DNA of 64,000 nucleotides from Pseudomonas sp. NFIX28 (GTDB taxonomy: Bacteria; Pseudomonadota; Gammaproteobacteria; Pseudomonadales; Pseudomonadaceae), in the NCBI RefSeq assembly GCF_900107395.1, contig NZ_FNPW01000007.1, positions 1-64,000 of the forward strand, written 5' to 3'. The position numbers were made by a program, and so were the translations under genes. The notes beneath the pieces are model-generated. The model ran no database searches. It saw only the letters and a list, made by a program, of their open reading frames with translations, and was not told the DNA's origin. Shown here one piece after another: positions 1-8,509 of this stretch; positions within the stretch are counted from its first letter, which is position 1; each line of letters starts with the position of its first letter.

Positions 1-131
1 GTATCGAAACAGGCGAACCGCTTCTCAAGCGCTGGGTTTGGTGGGAGCTGGCCCTGCCACTTGTTGGCCGGGTTGTAGTCGATGTTCCCGGGGTTTCGAT
101 TGCGCACCCCGCGGGTTTCGGTGGTCGGCAT
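1..131 (-). CDS. Phage structural/lytic-type protein, N-terminal part
   Basis: The gene starts at an ATG at 131 and runs off the left edge, so only about 43 residues are visible. A GGAGA ribosome-binding site lies upstream of the ATG. The N-terminus carries an RNRNPGNI-type motif, which I recall from a family of phage structural or peptidoglycan-active proteins. It lies just downstream of the terminator that closes the secreted SGNH gene, so it probably belongs to the next phage transcript leftward. The exact function cannot be decided from this fragment. Confidence 0.6.
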   Translation of the reverse strand, partial: MPTTETRGVRNRNPGNIDYNPANKWQGQLPPNPALEKRFACFD

Positions 132-150
132 ACTTTTCTCCAGGCAATAA

Positions 151-176
151 AAAACCCGCCTAAGCGGGTTCATTTG
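151..176 (-). terminator. Rho-independent terminator after SGNH gene
   Basis: On the minus strand the stem AACCCGC/GCGGGTT is followed by a run of T. It lies between the stop of the SGNH gene at 188 and the start of the next leftward gene at 131. Confidence 0.7.
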
Positions 177-187
177 AAATGATGTCT

Positions 188-1549
188 CTACTGCTGCTTG
201 ACTTGCAGAAGCGGGCTTCGCAGGAAGCTTACCGCTGGAACATAGAGCGTGTTCAGCGCAAAGCTTCGGGAATTAAACAGTTGGTTGCCGCCGGTAAGCG
301 GGGCAATTGCTCCAACCGTTGGGTTGAAGATGATTGGCTTGGCACCTATGGAGCGGATGTAGTCAAGCAGATATGTGATCTGGAACTGGAACACCTGGTT
401 GGACGTACCTTGGTAATAGTCGTTTGTCGAGCCGATGATCCACACATAGTCTGGCTTCTCATTGGCAACATCCTTGAAGAATCGGGCAACCATCTGGTCG
501 GTGCGATTTCCGGGGATGCCTTTGCTGATGACCACTGCTTTATCAAGGCGCTCTTTCAGCCGCTTGTGGATGCCGGCGCCAGGAGTCGACCAGCTATCTC
601 CGAGAATCACATGCTTCCCGCGGTTGATGTCTTCGACTGGCGACAGCGCGTGGTAGTGAGTGATCGACCCAGGATAGAAGACGGCGCCTCCGGACGTCGG
701 GACCGTAACCTTAACTCGGATTTTGCTGCCGGCAACAATGGTGTACGGGATATCCACCGATGCGATGGTGTCGTCGCGGGTGACCTGGGTTCTGGCCGCT
801 TCGATGGTCTCGCCGGTCGGGCGAATCTCGGTGACGACGATGTCAAGGATTGCCGCCTGTTTGCCGGCCTGCTTGCCCGGGTTGATCACCACGTTCGTGA
901 CCATGTTCTCGTAGAGCGAAACGACCGGCTTGGATGCAACCCCAGCACCGGCATTTCCGGCGTGTACCGCGATCCCTACTCCATCCTCTGAATGGCCGCC
1001 AACATCCCCGTATCCGGCCGTTGGGGCCGGAACAGACCGTGCGCCGTTGATCACTTCCCAGCCCGACGCTGATTTGTACTGTGCTGCGCGGCGAAGCATT
1101 GGGCGCTCGGCCAACTGACGCAGTGCGTCGTCAACAACGCATGCAAAACCAAACTGGTTACCGTGAGCGTCGTCACGGTAGAAGTTGTAGAGCTTCGCCC
1201 CTGCCGGCATTGCCCGCGGCAACGGCCGGTCGACGACGACCTGGTCTGCCTTCACGTCCTTGATGACCACCGGGTAGAGCGTATCATCGTCGCCCTGGTA
1301 GCAAGCCAGCTGGCCGCGGCTGAAACCACTGGTAGAAGTGAGGTTGATGGCGAAGTCGCCGACCTTCCCTTCGGCCTTGGCCGCGGCTTCCACGACGCCG
1401 CCCGGCTCATTGGTGTACCAACCTACCCCGGCCAGCGTCCCGAAGTGCAGATCAATAAATGCAGGGTTCAGGTCGGTGTGCTTGATCGGCTCAGCAACTG
1501 CAGCGGTAGACAGGGAAAGAGCAGTGAAGAAAGAAAGCAGAAATCGCAT
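188..1549 (-). CDS. Secreted SGNH/GDSL hydrolase, phage tailspike paralog
   Basis: This 453-residue protein begins with a clear Sec signal peptide (basic start, hydrophobic core, AVAEP-like cleavage site near residue 20). From about residue 28 it aligns by eye with the C-terminal two thirds of the neighbouring tailspike (1599-3737), sharing FIDLHFGTL/VIDLHFGTL, LYNFYRDDAHGN and DDALRQLA. The SGNH part has block I GDSW, a PGNR segment and a GSTND block III. I see no DxxH block V. It has no tail-attachment domain, so it is predicted to be exported rather than virion-bound. A carbohydrate esterase role on surface polysaccharide is inferred. The start has only a weak ribosome-binding site. Confidence 0.75.
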   Translation of the reverse strand: MRFLLSFFTALSLSTAAVAEPIKHTDLNPAFIDLHFGTLAGVGWYTNEPGGVVEAAAKAEGKVGDFAINLTSTSGFSRGQLACYQGDDDTLYPVVIKDVKADQVVVDRPLPRAMPAGAKLYNFYRDDAHGNQFGFACVVDDALRQLAERPMLRRAAQYKSASGWEVINGARSVPAPTAGYGDVGGHSEDGVGIAVHAGNAGAGVASKPVVSLYENMVTNVVINPGKQAGKQAAILDIVVTEIRPTGETIEAARTQVTRDDTIASVDIPYTIVAGSKIRVKVTVPTSGGAVFYPGSITHYHALSPVEDINRGKHVILGDSWSTPGAGIHKRLKERLDKAVVISKGIPGNRTDQMVARFFKDVANEKPDYVWIIGSTNDYYQGTSNQVFQFQITYLLDYIRSIGAKPIIFNPTVGAIAPLTGGNQLFNSRSFALNTLYVPAVSFLRSPLLQVKQQ

Positions 1550-1598
1550 GCGGGACTATCCGTCCATGAATGTGCCCGCATTATTACATAGAGGTCGA

Positions 1599-3737
1599 TC
1601 AGACCAACGATTGTTGCCAGCAGATATCGGCAAGGATGGTTGCGGTGATAGATGAGCCTGTGGCATTCGAAACTTTCACCACAACAAAGCGCAAGGAGGT
1701 GTCTGTCCGAGGGGCCAGAAAATCTTTTGTGATGCCGACTCCTGTGAAGGTGCTGGGGTCGATAGTCCCGGCTCCGTCTGCCGTCGATGCGTATGACACG
1801 CTGATGGTCATGCCGGTAATTGACTGCGTGAGGAACCGAATCAATGCAGGTAGGCGAGTTTGTCCGGGGGTCACCACAATTGTCGCCGAGCCAGCTGCCG
1901 GAACAATGACTTCACGGGACATTGCAATGTTGCGCATGACTGCCCCAGCGCCGTTGGACGCCTGCTCCTGGCCTACGTATCGAACGTTGAGCGCATAGCT
2001 GCGCGACTTGGTCAGTTGCTCAGGAACGTAGCTGATCGCGCCCACCGTTGCATTAAAGAAGATCGGCTGCGCACCAATCCCCTGAATCATGTTGCGCAGC
2101 TGGTGAATCTGCTGCTCGAAGTCGGAATTGCTCACGCTTGCGTAGTAGTCATTGGTCCCAACCATCACCCACACGAAGTCGGGGTTCTGCGGCGTCACGT
2201 CGGTCGAGAACCTGGCGATGAGCTGTGATGCCCGGTTTCCTGGTACGCCGGCGCTAACAACAGTCGCTTTCGGCAGGCGCGCAATGAGCCGGTTGTGGAA
2301 GTCGCCACCGCTTGTGAACCAGCTATCCCCCAGCAAGACATGCTTGCCGCGGTTCAAGTTGTTGAGGTAGCCACCGACACGGTTGTGGACCATTGGGCCG
2401 ACGTAGAAACGCCAAGGCCCGGAGTTCGGCGACGTAACCCGTACTCGGATCATGCTGCCTGGTCGGACGGAATACTTGAGCTTCTGGACGCCGACCGCGC
2501 CCCAGCTTAGCGTCAATGGGATATATGCAATGGTCTGTGTGACCCCATCAGCAGTCACCTCTTCAACTGAAATATCAATTGCTCCAGTGAACCCGCCATC
2601 ACGGCTCCCTGGGTTGAGTGCAATCACTGTCTCGTAATCACCGCCGATGAGTGCAACAAGCGACGAAAGTACCCCGGCATTGATTGTTGAGCTCTGCACA
2701 AGCAGGCCGCGCTCACCAATTGCGCTTGCCCCTGGGTTGTCATATGCAGTGACGGTTTGGGTTGTCAGGGTCGCACCGAGCAGCGGCGACCAAATCGCAG
2801 TATCCTTGGCCTGGTACTCAGTGCGAAACAAGCGACCAGCAGCCAGTTGGCGCAGCGCGTCATCGGCAACGGCATTAAAGCCGTAGGTGTTGCCGTGCGC
2901 ATCATCGCGGTAGAAGTTGTAAAGCTGGGCGCCATTGGCGATGGGTTGTGGCAGCGGTATCGCCATAGTAAGCGTCAGCGTGCCGATCAGCTTGATGACC
3001 GACGCATAGTACTCGCCGTTTGTGCCTTGGTAGCTGATTAATTGGCCAGGATACAAACCGGTCACGTTGTTTAAGGTAATGGTATTGGCTGTGGAGCCAG
3101 TGACGGTATGAGCCACGATGTTTCCTGGCTCAGATGCGGTCCAGCCAACCCCCTTAAGAGTGCCAAAGTGCAAGTCGATTACCGCAGGCTCTATCGTATT
3201 GCTGAAAATGCGATTTACATTCCCCGCAGCAGCAATCGAATCAGTGTTTGCTTGAATCTTAATGTCCTGATCGGCATCGGCAGACTCAAGCGCAGCAAGG
3301 TCGGCGTCAACTGTACTACTACCTCGATGCACATAGGTTGCACCTGTCGAAGAGGCGAGGGCCTGGCGCAGTGCGGCATCACCGACCGCCTGAAGCTTAG
3401 GTGCATCAGTTGCCCATGTTCCAGTCAGCGTGAGAGGGATATCAGCTGCATCCATTACGCGATACAGCTCACCATCGCGCTGAACGAGCTGAGTTTGGCG
3501 CTCAACGACAACGCCTGACCCATAGATCAGAAATACCGACTCATAGCCTTGGTCGATGAGGTAATCGGTCACCTGCTGCATGATACCGACCCAGGATTTA
3601 AGCGGCGCACCGAGGCGGTTCAGGCACTCACCCAGAGGCCCGGTCAACAGTAAATCGATGATGGCAGCGTTGTCGTACAGGTCGCGAGGATCGCTCGAGC
3701 CATCGGTTCCAACCGGGTTGCCAGTGTTGTAGCGCAT
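1599..3737 (-). CDS. Phage tailspike with SGNH hydrolase domain
   Basis: The N-terminal stretch beginning MRYNTGNPVG is typical of Pseudomonas phage tail fibre/tailspike proteins that attach to the virion. The middle (about residues 185-320) and the SGNH domain (GDSW at about 440-460, PGNR, GTNDYY) match the secreted paralog downstream. The last 130 residues form an extra beta-rich C-terminus absent from the paralog. The start at 3737 is preferred over the upstream in-frame ATG at 3752 because GGAGA lies 5 bases before it and homologs begin with this motif; this gives 712 residues. The probable role is receptor binding and polysaccharide de-esterification. No DxxH motif is apparent. Confidence 0.8.
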   Translation of the reverse strand: MRYNTGNPVGTDGSSDPRDLYDNAAIIDLLLTGPLGECLNRLGAPLKSWVGIMQQVTDYLIDQGYESVFLIYGSGVVVERQTQLVQRDGELYRVMDAADIPLTLTGTWATDAPKLQAVGDAALRQALASSTGATYVHRGSSTVDADLAALESADADQDIKIQANTDSIAAAGNVNRIFSNTIEPAVIDLHFGTLKGVGWTASEPGNIVAHTVTGSTANTITLNNVTGLYPGQLISYQGTNGEYYASVIKLIGTLTLTMAIPLPQPIANGAQLYNFYRDDAHGNTYGFNAVADDALRQLAAGRLFRTEYQAKDTAIWSPLLGATLTTQTVTAYDNPGASAIGERGLLVQSSTINAGVLSSLVALIGGDYETVIALNPGSRDGGFTGAIDISVEEVTADGVTQTIAYIPLTLSWGAVGVQKLKYSVRPGSMIRVRVTSPNSGPWRFYVGPMVHNRVGGYLNNLNRGKHVLLGDSWFTSGGDFHNRLIARLPKATVVSAGVPGNRASQLIARFSTDVTPQNPDFVWVMVGTNDYYASVSNSDFEQQIHQLRNMIQGIGAQPIFFNATVGAISYVPEQLTKSRSYALNVRYVGQEQASNGAGAVMRNIAMSREVIVPAAGSATIVVTPGQTRLPALIRFLTQSITGMTISVSYASTADGAGTIDPSTFTGVGITKDFLAPRTDTSLRFVVVKVSNATGSSITATILADICWQQSLV

Positions 3738-3753
3738 ATTTTCTCCGGGCATG

Positions 3754-3776
3754 AAAAAGCCCGCGCAGGGCGGGCA
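3754..3776 (-). terminator. Terminator between tail fragment and tailspike
   Basis: A GCCCGC/GCGGGC hairpin followed by TTTTT on the minus strand, placed between the end of the tail-protein fragment (3794) and the tailspike start. Confidence 0.65.
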
Positions 3777-3793
3777 TGCTCGTTAGGATCCGG

Positions 3794-4153
3794 TCAGGCC
3801 GGCGGGAAGTTGTCGTCGTCCAGATAGACGCGTTCGTCGTAATTCACAGCGGTGACGTTGCAGCTGACGGTGCCGCTCGGGTTGACCTCCTTTATCAACG
3901 CCGGGTAGCAGAACTTGGCCCTGGGTCCGAACTGGAGCACTGGCGCGTCCATCGCGCTGCCCAGTACCGGGATGAAGTCCAGGCTCGGGATGGTCAGGCG
4001 GCAGTCGTCGATTCGGGTGGCCACGTAGGGCCCGGATGCGCTGCCGTCACGCCGTCGCAGGGCAATCCAATGCTCGCCGCCGGCTGACCAATTGAATGGC
4101 TCGGTGGAAACCAGCATGTGCAGGTCGCCCAGCTTGGCGTAGCCCTTAAGCAT
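3794..4153 (-). CDS. C-terminal fragment of phage tail protein
   Basis: The open frame of 119 residues ends in NYDERVYLDDDNFPPA, a tail-end pattern I associate with large host-specificity/baseplate-hub tail proteins of lambda-like Pseudomonas phages. The ATG at 4153 has no ribosome-binding site. The frame stays open upstream for only nine more codons before a stop at 4181-4183, so this is best read as the 3' remnant of a much longer gene. The lost 5' part coincides with the point where rightward early genes begin. It is probably not functional alone. Confidence 0.6.
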   Translation of the reverse strand: MLKGYAKLGDLHMLVSTEPFNWSAGGEHWIALRRRDGSASGPYVATRIDDCRLTIPSLDFIPVLGSAMDAPVLQFGPRAKFCYPALIKEVNPSGTVSCNVTAVNYDERVYLDDDNFPPA

Positions 4154-4720
4154 CGCGCTCTGTCCGTAGCCCGGTGTGAACTAGCCGCCCAGGTGGAACA
4201 GTACCTGGCGGCCGGCGGAAAGATCGAGGAGGCCGAACCTATCGGCTACAAGCCCAAGCCGATCACCTACCGCAACCAAATGCCGCCAGCGCCGAAGCCG
4301 TTCGTGCGGAGACGGGTTGAGCCTGAGCAAAAGCCGCTCACCCCGGCGGACATTCGCCACCAGAAGCGAATGGCCCTGGTCGAAAAGATCAAAGGCATGG
4401 CGCCCACGCACACCCAGTCTGAGATTGTAGAAACTCTGGGGATCGGCCGTCGGCAGCTCTACAGCATCGCTCAGGATTACGGCCTGACGTTCAAGCGCCC
4501 AGTTCACGGCGGCGCGAACGACGCCCATCGAACTGAGCAAATGAAGGCCAGGGACGCGAAGCTCGCCGAGCGTATCAAGGAGTTCAAGGAGCTGGGCATC
4601 ACTCGGCGCCAGGTGTGCGGGAAGCTTGGTATCGCAAACAAGACCCTCGAGCGAATCCTGACCGAACACGGGATCGACTATCCAAAAGCACAGCGCGGCT
4701 GCACTTCATGCGCCGCATAG
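4118..4720 (+). CDS. Phage HTH-type regulatory protein, 5' end uncertain
   Basis: The coherent protein starts near VARCELAAQVEQYLAAGGKI (from about 4166), a sequence type seen at the very start of Pseudomonas phage early proteins. It contains two helix-turn-helix-like segments: HTQSEIVETLGIGRRQLYSIA in the middle and GITRRQVCGKLGIANKTLERIL near the C-terminus. The first roughly 16 codons from the ATG at 4118 are antisense to the tail fragment and probably come from the rearranged junction, so the original start was likely lost. A DNA-binding role in phage regulation is inferred. Confidence 0.6.
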   Translation: MQVAQLGVALKHRALSVARCELAAQVEQYLAAGGKIEEAEPIGYKPKPITYRNQMPPAPKPFVRRRVEPEQKPLTPADIRHQKRMALVEKIKGMAPTHTQSEIVETLGIGRRQLYSIAQDYGLTFKRPVHGGANDAHRTEQMKARDAKLAERIKEFKELGITRRQVCGKLGIANKTLERILTEHGIDYPKAQRGCTSCAA

Positions 4721-4789
4721 CTCGCACCCAACAACGCAAACGACAAACCTGGCTGGCACTGCCGGCCAGTGGAATAACGGAGAACTGCT

Positions 4790-5104
4790 ATGGCGAAGAC
4801 CGGGCAAGAACGATCGGCCAAAGCTGCGCTGAAGCGGATCGAGTACGACGAGAAGGAACTGCGGCACAGACTGCGGCTAGGCGCCCGACAGAAGCTTGAA
4901 GAGCTGATGGCCTGGAATGATATTGAGGAGATCAGTGAGGCGATCCAGAACCTGATCCTAAATGCTCACGCCCTGGGCCCATCCCTCTCCTATCAAGCAA
5001 TCGAATGTCCGCGCCACAAAATAACAGTTAGTGAAAATGTGGCGCTGATGATTCAGGCTGCAGGCCAGCGCAAAGCGTCTCAGCTCGACGTCGAGGAAAC
5101 ATAA
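4790..5104 (+). CDS. Conserved small phage protein
   Basis: This 104-residue protein has a good ribosome-binding site (CGGAG) before its ATG. It starts MAKTGQERSAKAALKR and has the ELRHRLRLGARQKLEELMAW segment common in short proteins of Pseudomonas prophages, which suggests a small DNA-binding fold of ribbon or helix type. It follows the HTH gene by 69 bp in the same direction and probably shares its transcript. I do not know a tested function. Confidence 0.6.
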   Translation: MAKTGQERSAKAALKRIEYDEKELRHRLRLGARQKLEELMAWNDIEEISEAIQNLILNAHALGPSLSYQAIECPRHKITVSENVALMIQAAGQRKASQLDVEET

Positions 5105-5132
5105 CCAACTAGGCCGCGCCCTTCCCCTCTTA

Positions 5133-5303
5133 ACTCCGCCGCGCCACAAATACGATACCTCGCAATCTGTGGAGCTGGAGTTCAACCGCAAGAGCATGCT
5201 GATGATTCTGCAGGATCCGGGTGATAACTCTTCACCCCTGCGTCTTGAGAATCACGACGAGACGTTGAGTACACGCCTGATAATTGTGGCGAAGGTTACA
5301 TAG
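5133..5303 (+). pseudogene. Possible remnant related to the preceding gene
   Basis: The frame reads PRHKYDTSQSVELEF then KSMLMILQDPG and stops at 5301-5303. It lacks a start codon and ribosome-binding site. The PRHK and MI segments recall CPRHKITVSENVALMIQ in the gene just upstream, so a decayed partial duplicate or a lost 3' exon-like piece of a phage gene is possible. The similarity is short and the call is weak. Confidence 0.2.
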
Positions 5304-5692
5304 CTACAGTTGGGGTGATCTTGACTCACAAGCTCCTCACCGACTGCAGAGAAAATCCCGCCGTTCTGACTCACCAGAAATCGGGCAACTTCAATGGGCT
5401 CAAAAGAAATCATAGAATTCGTGCAGACAGCAGCTTCTACCATGCCGTTCCCGGTTCGCCAATCCGCTTGGTAGTGGACTGAAAACTTCTTGCCCATCAC
5501 CTCACCATCTAGCCGACTTTCTCCCGAGTCCGGCGAAATCAGTACTGCACCGTCTAGGTAAAGCTGCCCCAGCTCCCGCCAATGGTTAAACATTGTGAGT
5601 AGCTTTGCCCTTGCAAGCTTAACGGCAAAATCAGCGGATGCCAGCTCCCCACGGAAGAGATCGGCATTGTACTCAAAATCGTTCTTTTCCAT
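5252..5692 (-). CDS. Hypothetical prophage cargo protein
   Basis: The frame is open from 5770, but the ATG at 5692 (MEKNDFEYNADLFRGEL) starts a more plausible polar protein of 146 residues, with AGGGA about 11 bases upstream. I recognise no family. It is soluble-looking, with no signal peptide or membrane segment. It lies alone on the strand opposite to the surrounding early genes, the position typical of prophage cargo genes. Confidence 0.5.
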   Translation of the reverse strand: MEKNDFEYNADLFRGELASADFAVKLARAKLLTMFNHWRELGQLYLDGAVLISPDSGESRLDGEVMGKKFSVHYQADWRTGNGMVEAAVCTNSMISFEPIEVARFLVSQNGGIFSAVGEELVSQDHPNCSYVTFATIIRRVLNVSS

Positions 5693-5800
5693 CTTCACAA
5701 TTCCCTGTTCCGGCCCCATGCCGGTCACCCGTAATACCCCAACCCAAACCAAATTGCCACCACCGGTCACGGAGGGCGGCGCCTACCCGAGGTAATTGCA

Positions 5801-6808
5801 ATGCCTGTACTCCACAGCGTGATCCACAAGATCGACAAAAAGCCTGACGGCACCCCAGCCGCTCTGTTCCTCGGCGGTGCCGAGCAGGTCGAGAGTCAGG
5901 CCCGGGACGACCTGATGTGCCAGTTCAATGAAAGCTACAACGCCACCTCCGGTAAGGGCTGGGGCTTCTTCCACGCCGAATCGGGCGCATACCCGCTGAG
6001 TGGATGGCTCGACAAGTACCTAGCCGGCGGTAGCGACTTTCTGGACTTCAGCACTACCGCCGTCGAGCACCTGACAAAGCTGATGGAAGAGTCGAACCTG
6101 ACAACCGGCGGGCACGCGCTCTTCTGCCACTACCAGCAAGGTATGACCGAATACTTGGTCATTGCCCTGGTGCAGGAGACGGATGCGGTGACCATGACCG
6201 AAGAGCTAAGCCTGATGACGGTCAAGCGCCTGGATCTGGATCACATCCGCCTGGCGGCGCGCATCAATCTCAGTGAGTGGAAGAACAATCCCAAGTCGCG
6301 CCAGTACATCTCGTACATCAAGGGCAAGAACGGTCGGAAGGCCAACGACTATTTCCGCGACTTCATTGGCTGCCAGGAAGGCATCGACGGCCCAGGTGAA
6401 ACCCGCACCCTGCTCAAGGCGTTCAGCGACTTCGTCGAAGGCGAGGATCTGCCGGAAGAGTCGGCCCGGGAGAAGACCCTGGCCCTGGTCAGCTACTCCA
6501 CTGCGCAGACCAAGCTGGGAGAGCCGGTGAATCTCGAGGAGCTGTCTGAACTGATAGACGAGGAGCGCCCCAAGGCATTCTACGATCACATCCGCAACAA
6601 GGACTACGGGCTGTCGCCAGCGATCCCAATTGATAATCGAACGATCAACCAATACCGCCGCTTCACCGGGCGCGCCGAAGGCATGTCCATCAGCTTCGAA
6701 GCGCACCTCCTCGGCGAGCGCGTCGAGTTCGACCAGATAAGCGCCAGCTTGACCATCAAGAATCTGCCGACGCAGCTGGTCGACCAGTTGAAGCGCGTTG
6801 CGACTTAA
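5801..6808 (+). CDS. Nucleoid-associated protein, NdpA/YejK family
   Basis: The 335-residue length and the sequence fit the NdpA/YejK family, whose chromosomal members are DNA-associated proteins of about 335 residues. The N-terminal [11 protein letters not shown], the central [17 protein letters not shown], and [14 protein letters not shown] ([11 protein letters not shown]) and DYFRDFIGC segments are characteristic. Being inside the prophage, it is a phage copy, probably acting on DNA organisation or host gene expression during the phage programme. The ATG at 5801 follows a weak GAGG motif. Confidence 0.8.
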   Translation: MPVLHSVIHKIDKKPDGTPAALFLGGAEQVESQARDDLMCQFNESYNATSGKGWGFFHAESGAYPLSGWLDKYLAGGSDFLDFSTTAVEHLTKLMEESNLTTGGHALFCHYQQGMTEYLVIALVQETDAVTMTEELSLMTVKRLDLDHIRLAARINLSEWKNNPKSRQYISYIKGKNGRKANDYFRDFIGCQEGIDGPGETRTLLKAFSDFVEGEDLPEESAREKTLALVSYSTAQTKLGEPVNLEELSELIDEERPKAFYDHIRNKDYGLSPAIPIDNRTINQYRRFTGRAEGMSISFEAHLLGERVEFDQISASLTIKNLPTQLVDQLKRVAT

Positions 6809-6820
6809 GAACGGCGAAGG

Positions 6821-7189
6821 CTAGTCATCGTGCTCTTGCCCAGGCAAGGGCAAACCGCTCGCAGCGGACATCAATCGGTTGAGAGAACGGATAGATCCAG
6901 ATAAGGCTTCGGCGAGCGAAGGACCATATTGATCAATCCCTTCCTCGGCCAACATATTGAGCATGGAGGCAATCTCATGGAAGTCGAGTTCAACTTTGTA
7001 GTCGCGCTCACCGTTCTCCGAGATCTTGCAGCGTTTGTGCACAAGGGCCACACAAGGGCCGTTGTAAGGAACACCCAGATGGCTGGCCCCCATTGAGAGT
7101 CGCCACGGCTCAGCTTTCTTCGACTTGCGTTTTGCGATGTGAACCCAGCCCCCCGAGCTCTCCGATCCCTTGCGATAAATCTCCACCAT
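6821..7189 (-). CDS. Hypothetical prophage protein
   Basis: A 122-residue protein with a strong ribosome-binding site (GAGGAG) directly before its ATG. It is rich in basic residues in the N-terminal half (KRKSKK) and has a helical C-terminus. I recognise no domain. It ends 12 bp from the stop of the NdpA gene, convergent with it, and is another single opposite-strand gene among the early genes. Confidence 0.55.
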   Translation of the reverse strand: MVEIYRKGSESSGGWVHIAKRKSKKAEPWRLSMGASHLGVPYNGPCVALVHKRCKISENGERDYKVELDFHEIASMLNMLAEEGIDQYGPSLAEALSGSIRSLNRLMSAASGLPLPGQEHDD

Positions 7190-7294
7190 TGCTCCTCGGT
7201 GCAGTAGCTAAGCCAGCCCTGCATTACATCATCAATTCTACGATATCACCATGCCGCATCCGGCTACGGAGGGCGGCGCATGCTTGGAGAATCC

Positions 7295-8095
7295 ATGACC
7301 AAGTTCTACTACCAGATCAAAGGCCGCCAGCCAGCCGGCCCCAACCGCGAAGCAGAATGGGCTTGGCCGCCGGTGTTCAGTGGCATGGTCGAAGCAGAAA
7401 ACCGAAAAGCTGCGAAGGCTCAGGTCGAAGAATTGTATGAGCGGCAGTTTCCATCACGTGTGCTGCGTTCGGACGTGAGTGATCACGCGTATCTCCTGCA
7501 CATCCAGGAGCTGCGCGAACACGACGCCTATCTGCTGCGCCGCTTCGAAGAAACTGCCTGCAAGGAGTGTGGCGCGGTGTTCAAGCTGATCGACAAGTAC
7601 AACGACCCAAACACGGAAACGACCAGCCACGACTACTGCACCGAGGCGTGCAAGCAGGCCGCGCGATTCCGCGATGTGCAGGAGTTCCGTCTGCTGAACG
7701 AAGGCCGGTCACCCGCCGTAATCTACCAGGTTCGCCAGAAGTCCACCGGACGGGTCTACGTTGGCCAGACCACCCAACCGTTCACGCTGCGCTGGTGGCA
7801 GCACCTGAGCAACCCAACGAACTGCAAGTTCCACTCAGCGCTGGGCAGCAGCAACATTACCGACTGGGAATTCTCCGTGATCGAGGTGATCGCCTATCCA
7901 GAGGGTTGCACCAATCGAGCGGCCTACATCACTCAGCGCGAAAGCCACTGGATCGAGGTTCTATCGGCGGTAGACACAGGGTTCAACACCGTCCGCCCCG
8001 CCGGTATCGCCGACCAAGCCCAGGTGCCTCTGCTGCTCGCAGATCTGGCCTGCCCCTCCGGCGCTGGCGGGCAGAGCCCCCCTATTCAACGATAA
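7295..8095 (+). CDS. GIY-YIG-type nuclease with zinc-binding segment
   Basis: The ATG at 7295 is preferred over the ATG at 7280 because TTGGAG stands 6-7 bases before it; this gives 266 residues. Around residues 90-120 there is a CKECGAVF...YCTEACK cysteine cluster resembling a small zinc-binding unit. From about residue 143, VIYQVRQKSTGRVYVGQTT followed by RWWQHL fits the GIY-YIG nuclease core (VYVGQT in place of YIGQS, then R). The later E in WIEVL could be the catalytic glutamate. A phage endonuclease, perhaps homing-like, is inferred. The family assignment rests on motif reading alone. Confidence 0.65.
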   Translation: MTKFYYQIKGRQPAGPNREAEWAWPPVFSGMVEAENRKAAKAQVEELYERQFPSRVLRSDVSDHAYLLHIQELREHDAYLLRRFEETACKECGAVFKLIDKYNDPNTETTSHDYCTEACKQAARFRDVQEFRLLNEGRSPAVIYQVRQKSTGRVYVGQTTQPFTLRWWQHLSNPTNCKFHSALGSSNITDWEFSVIEVIAYPEGCTNRAAYITQRESHWIEVLSAVDTGFNTVRPAGIADQAQVPLLLADLACPSGAGGQSPPIQR

Positions 8096-8128
8096 CGCCC
8101 ACCAACAGGATTGGGCGTCTAAGGCAGC

Positions 8129-8509
8129 CTATTTCTTGAAGTCTTTGATAGTAGTTAGAGCTTCGGAAGGCGTCATCACCCCAGCAGCTACAAGAATGAT
8201 CACAACGCCACCAACCAGGCAGATCAGCGTTCCTGTTGCGCTCTCAAATCGAACCTGGGTGGCTATCGCAAGCCAGACGACAGCTATAAGAGCAGCTACC
8301 ACCACACCCGCCAAGCATTTTGTAGCGAACTTCTCGTAAAAAACCGGGCCAAAGACCATCACGAGAAGAACCAAAACCAGAACAACTGCCGGGACAATTA
8401 CCCATCGGGCTGCCAATGGCGCAGAAATATATTTGTTTATATCAAGCCCATTGTTTTTAAAAAGGTCGTGTATTTCCTGTGGGGTTCCCTCAATCCCTTT
8501 GACCTTCAT
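8129..8509 (-). CDS. Hypothetical membrane protein, three TM segments
   Basis: A 126-residue protein with a soluble N-terminus (about 30 residues) and three hydrophobic segments at roughly residues 35-52, 64-82 and 92-110. Its start overlaps the stop of the upstream gene by 4 bp (ATGA), so the two are translated together. No family is recognised. The pair lies opposite to the phage early genes and is lower in GC than its surroundings, consistent with transferred cargo. A membrane-acting superinfection-exclusion or defence role is only a guess. Confidence 0.55.
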   Translation of the reverse strand: MKVKGIEGTPQEIHDLFKNNGLDINKYISAPLAARWVIVPAVVLVLVLLVMVFGPVFYEKFATKCLAGVVVAALIAVVWLAIATQVRFESATGTLICLVGGVVIILVAAGVMTPSEALTTIKDFKK

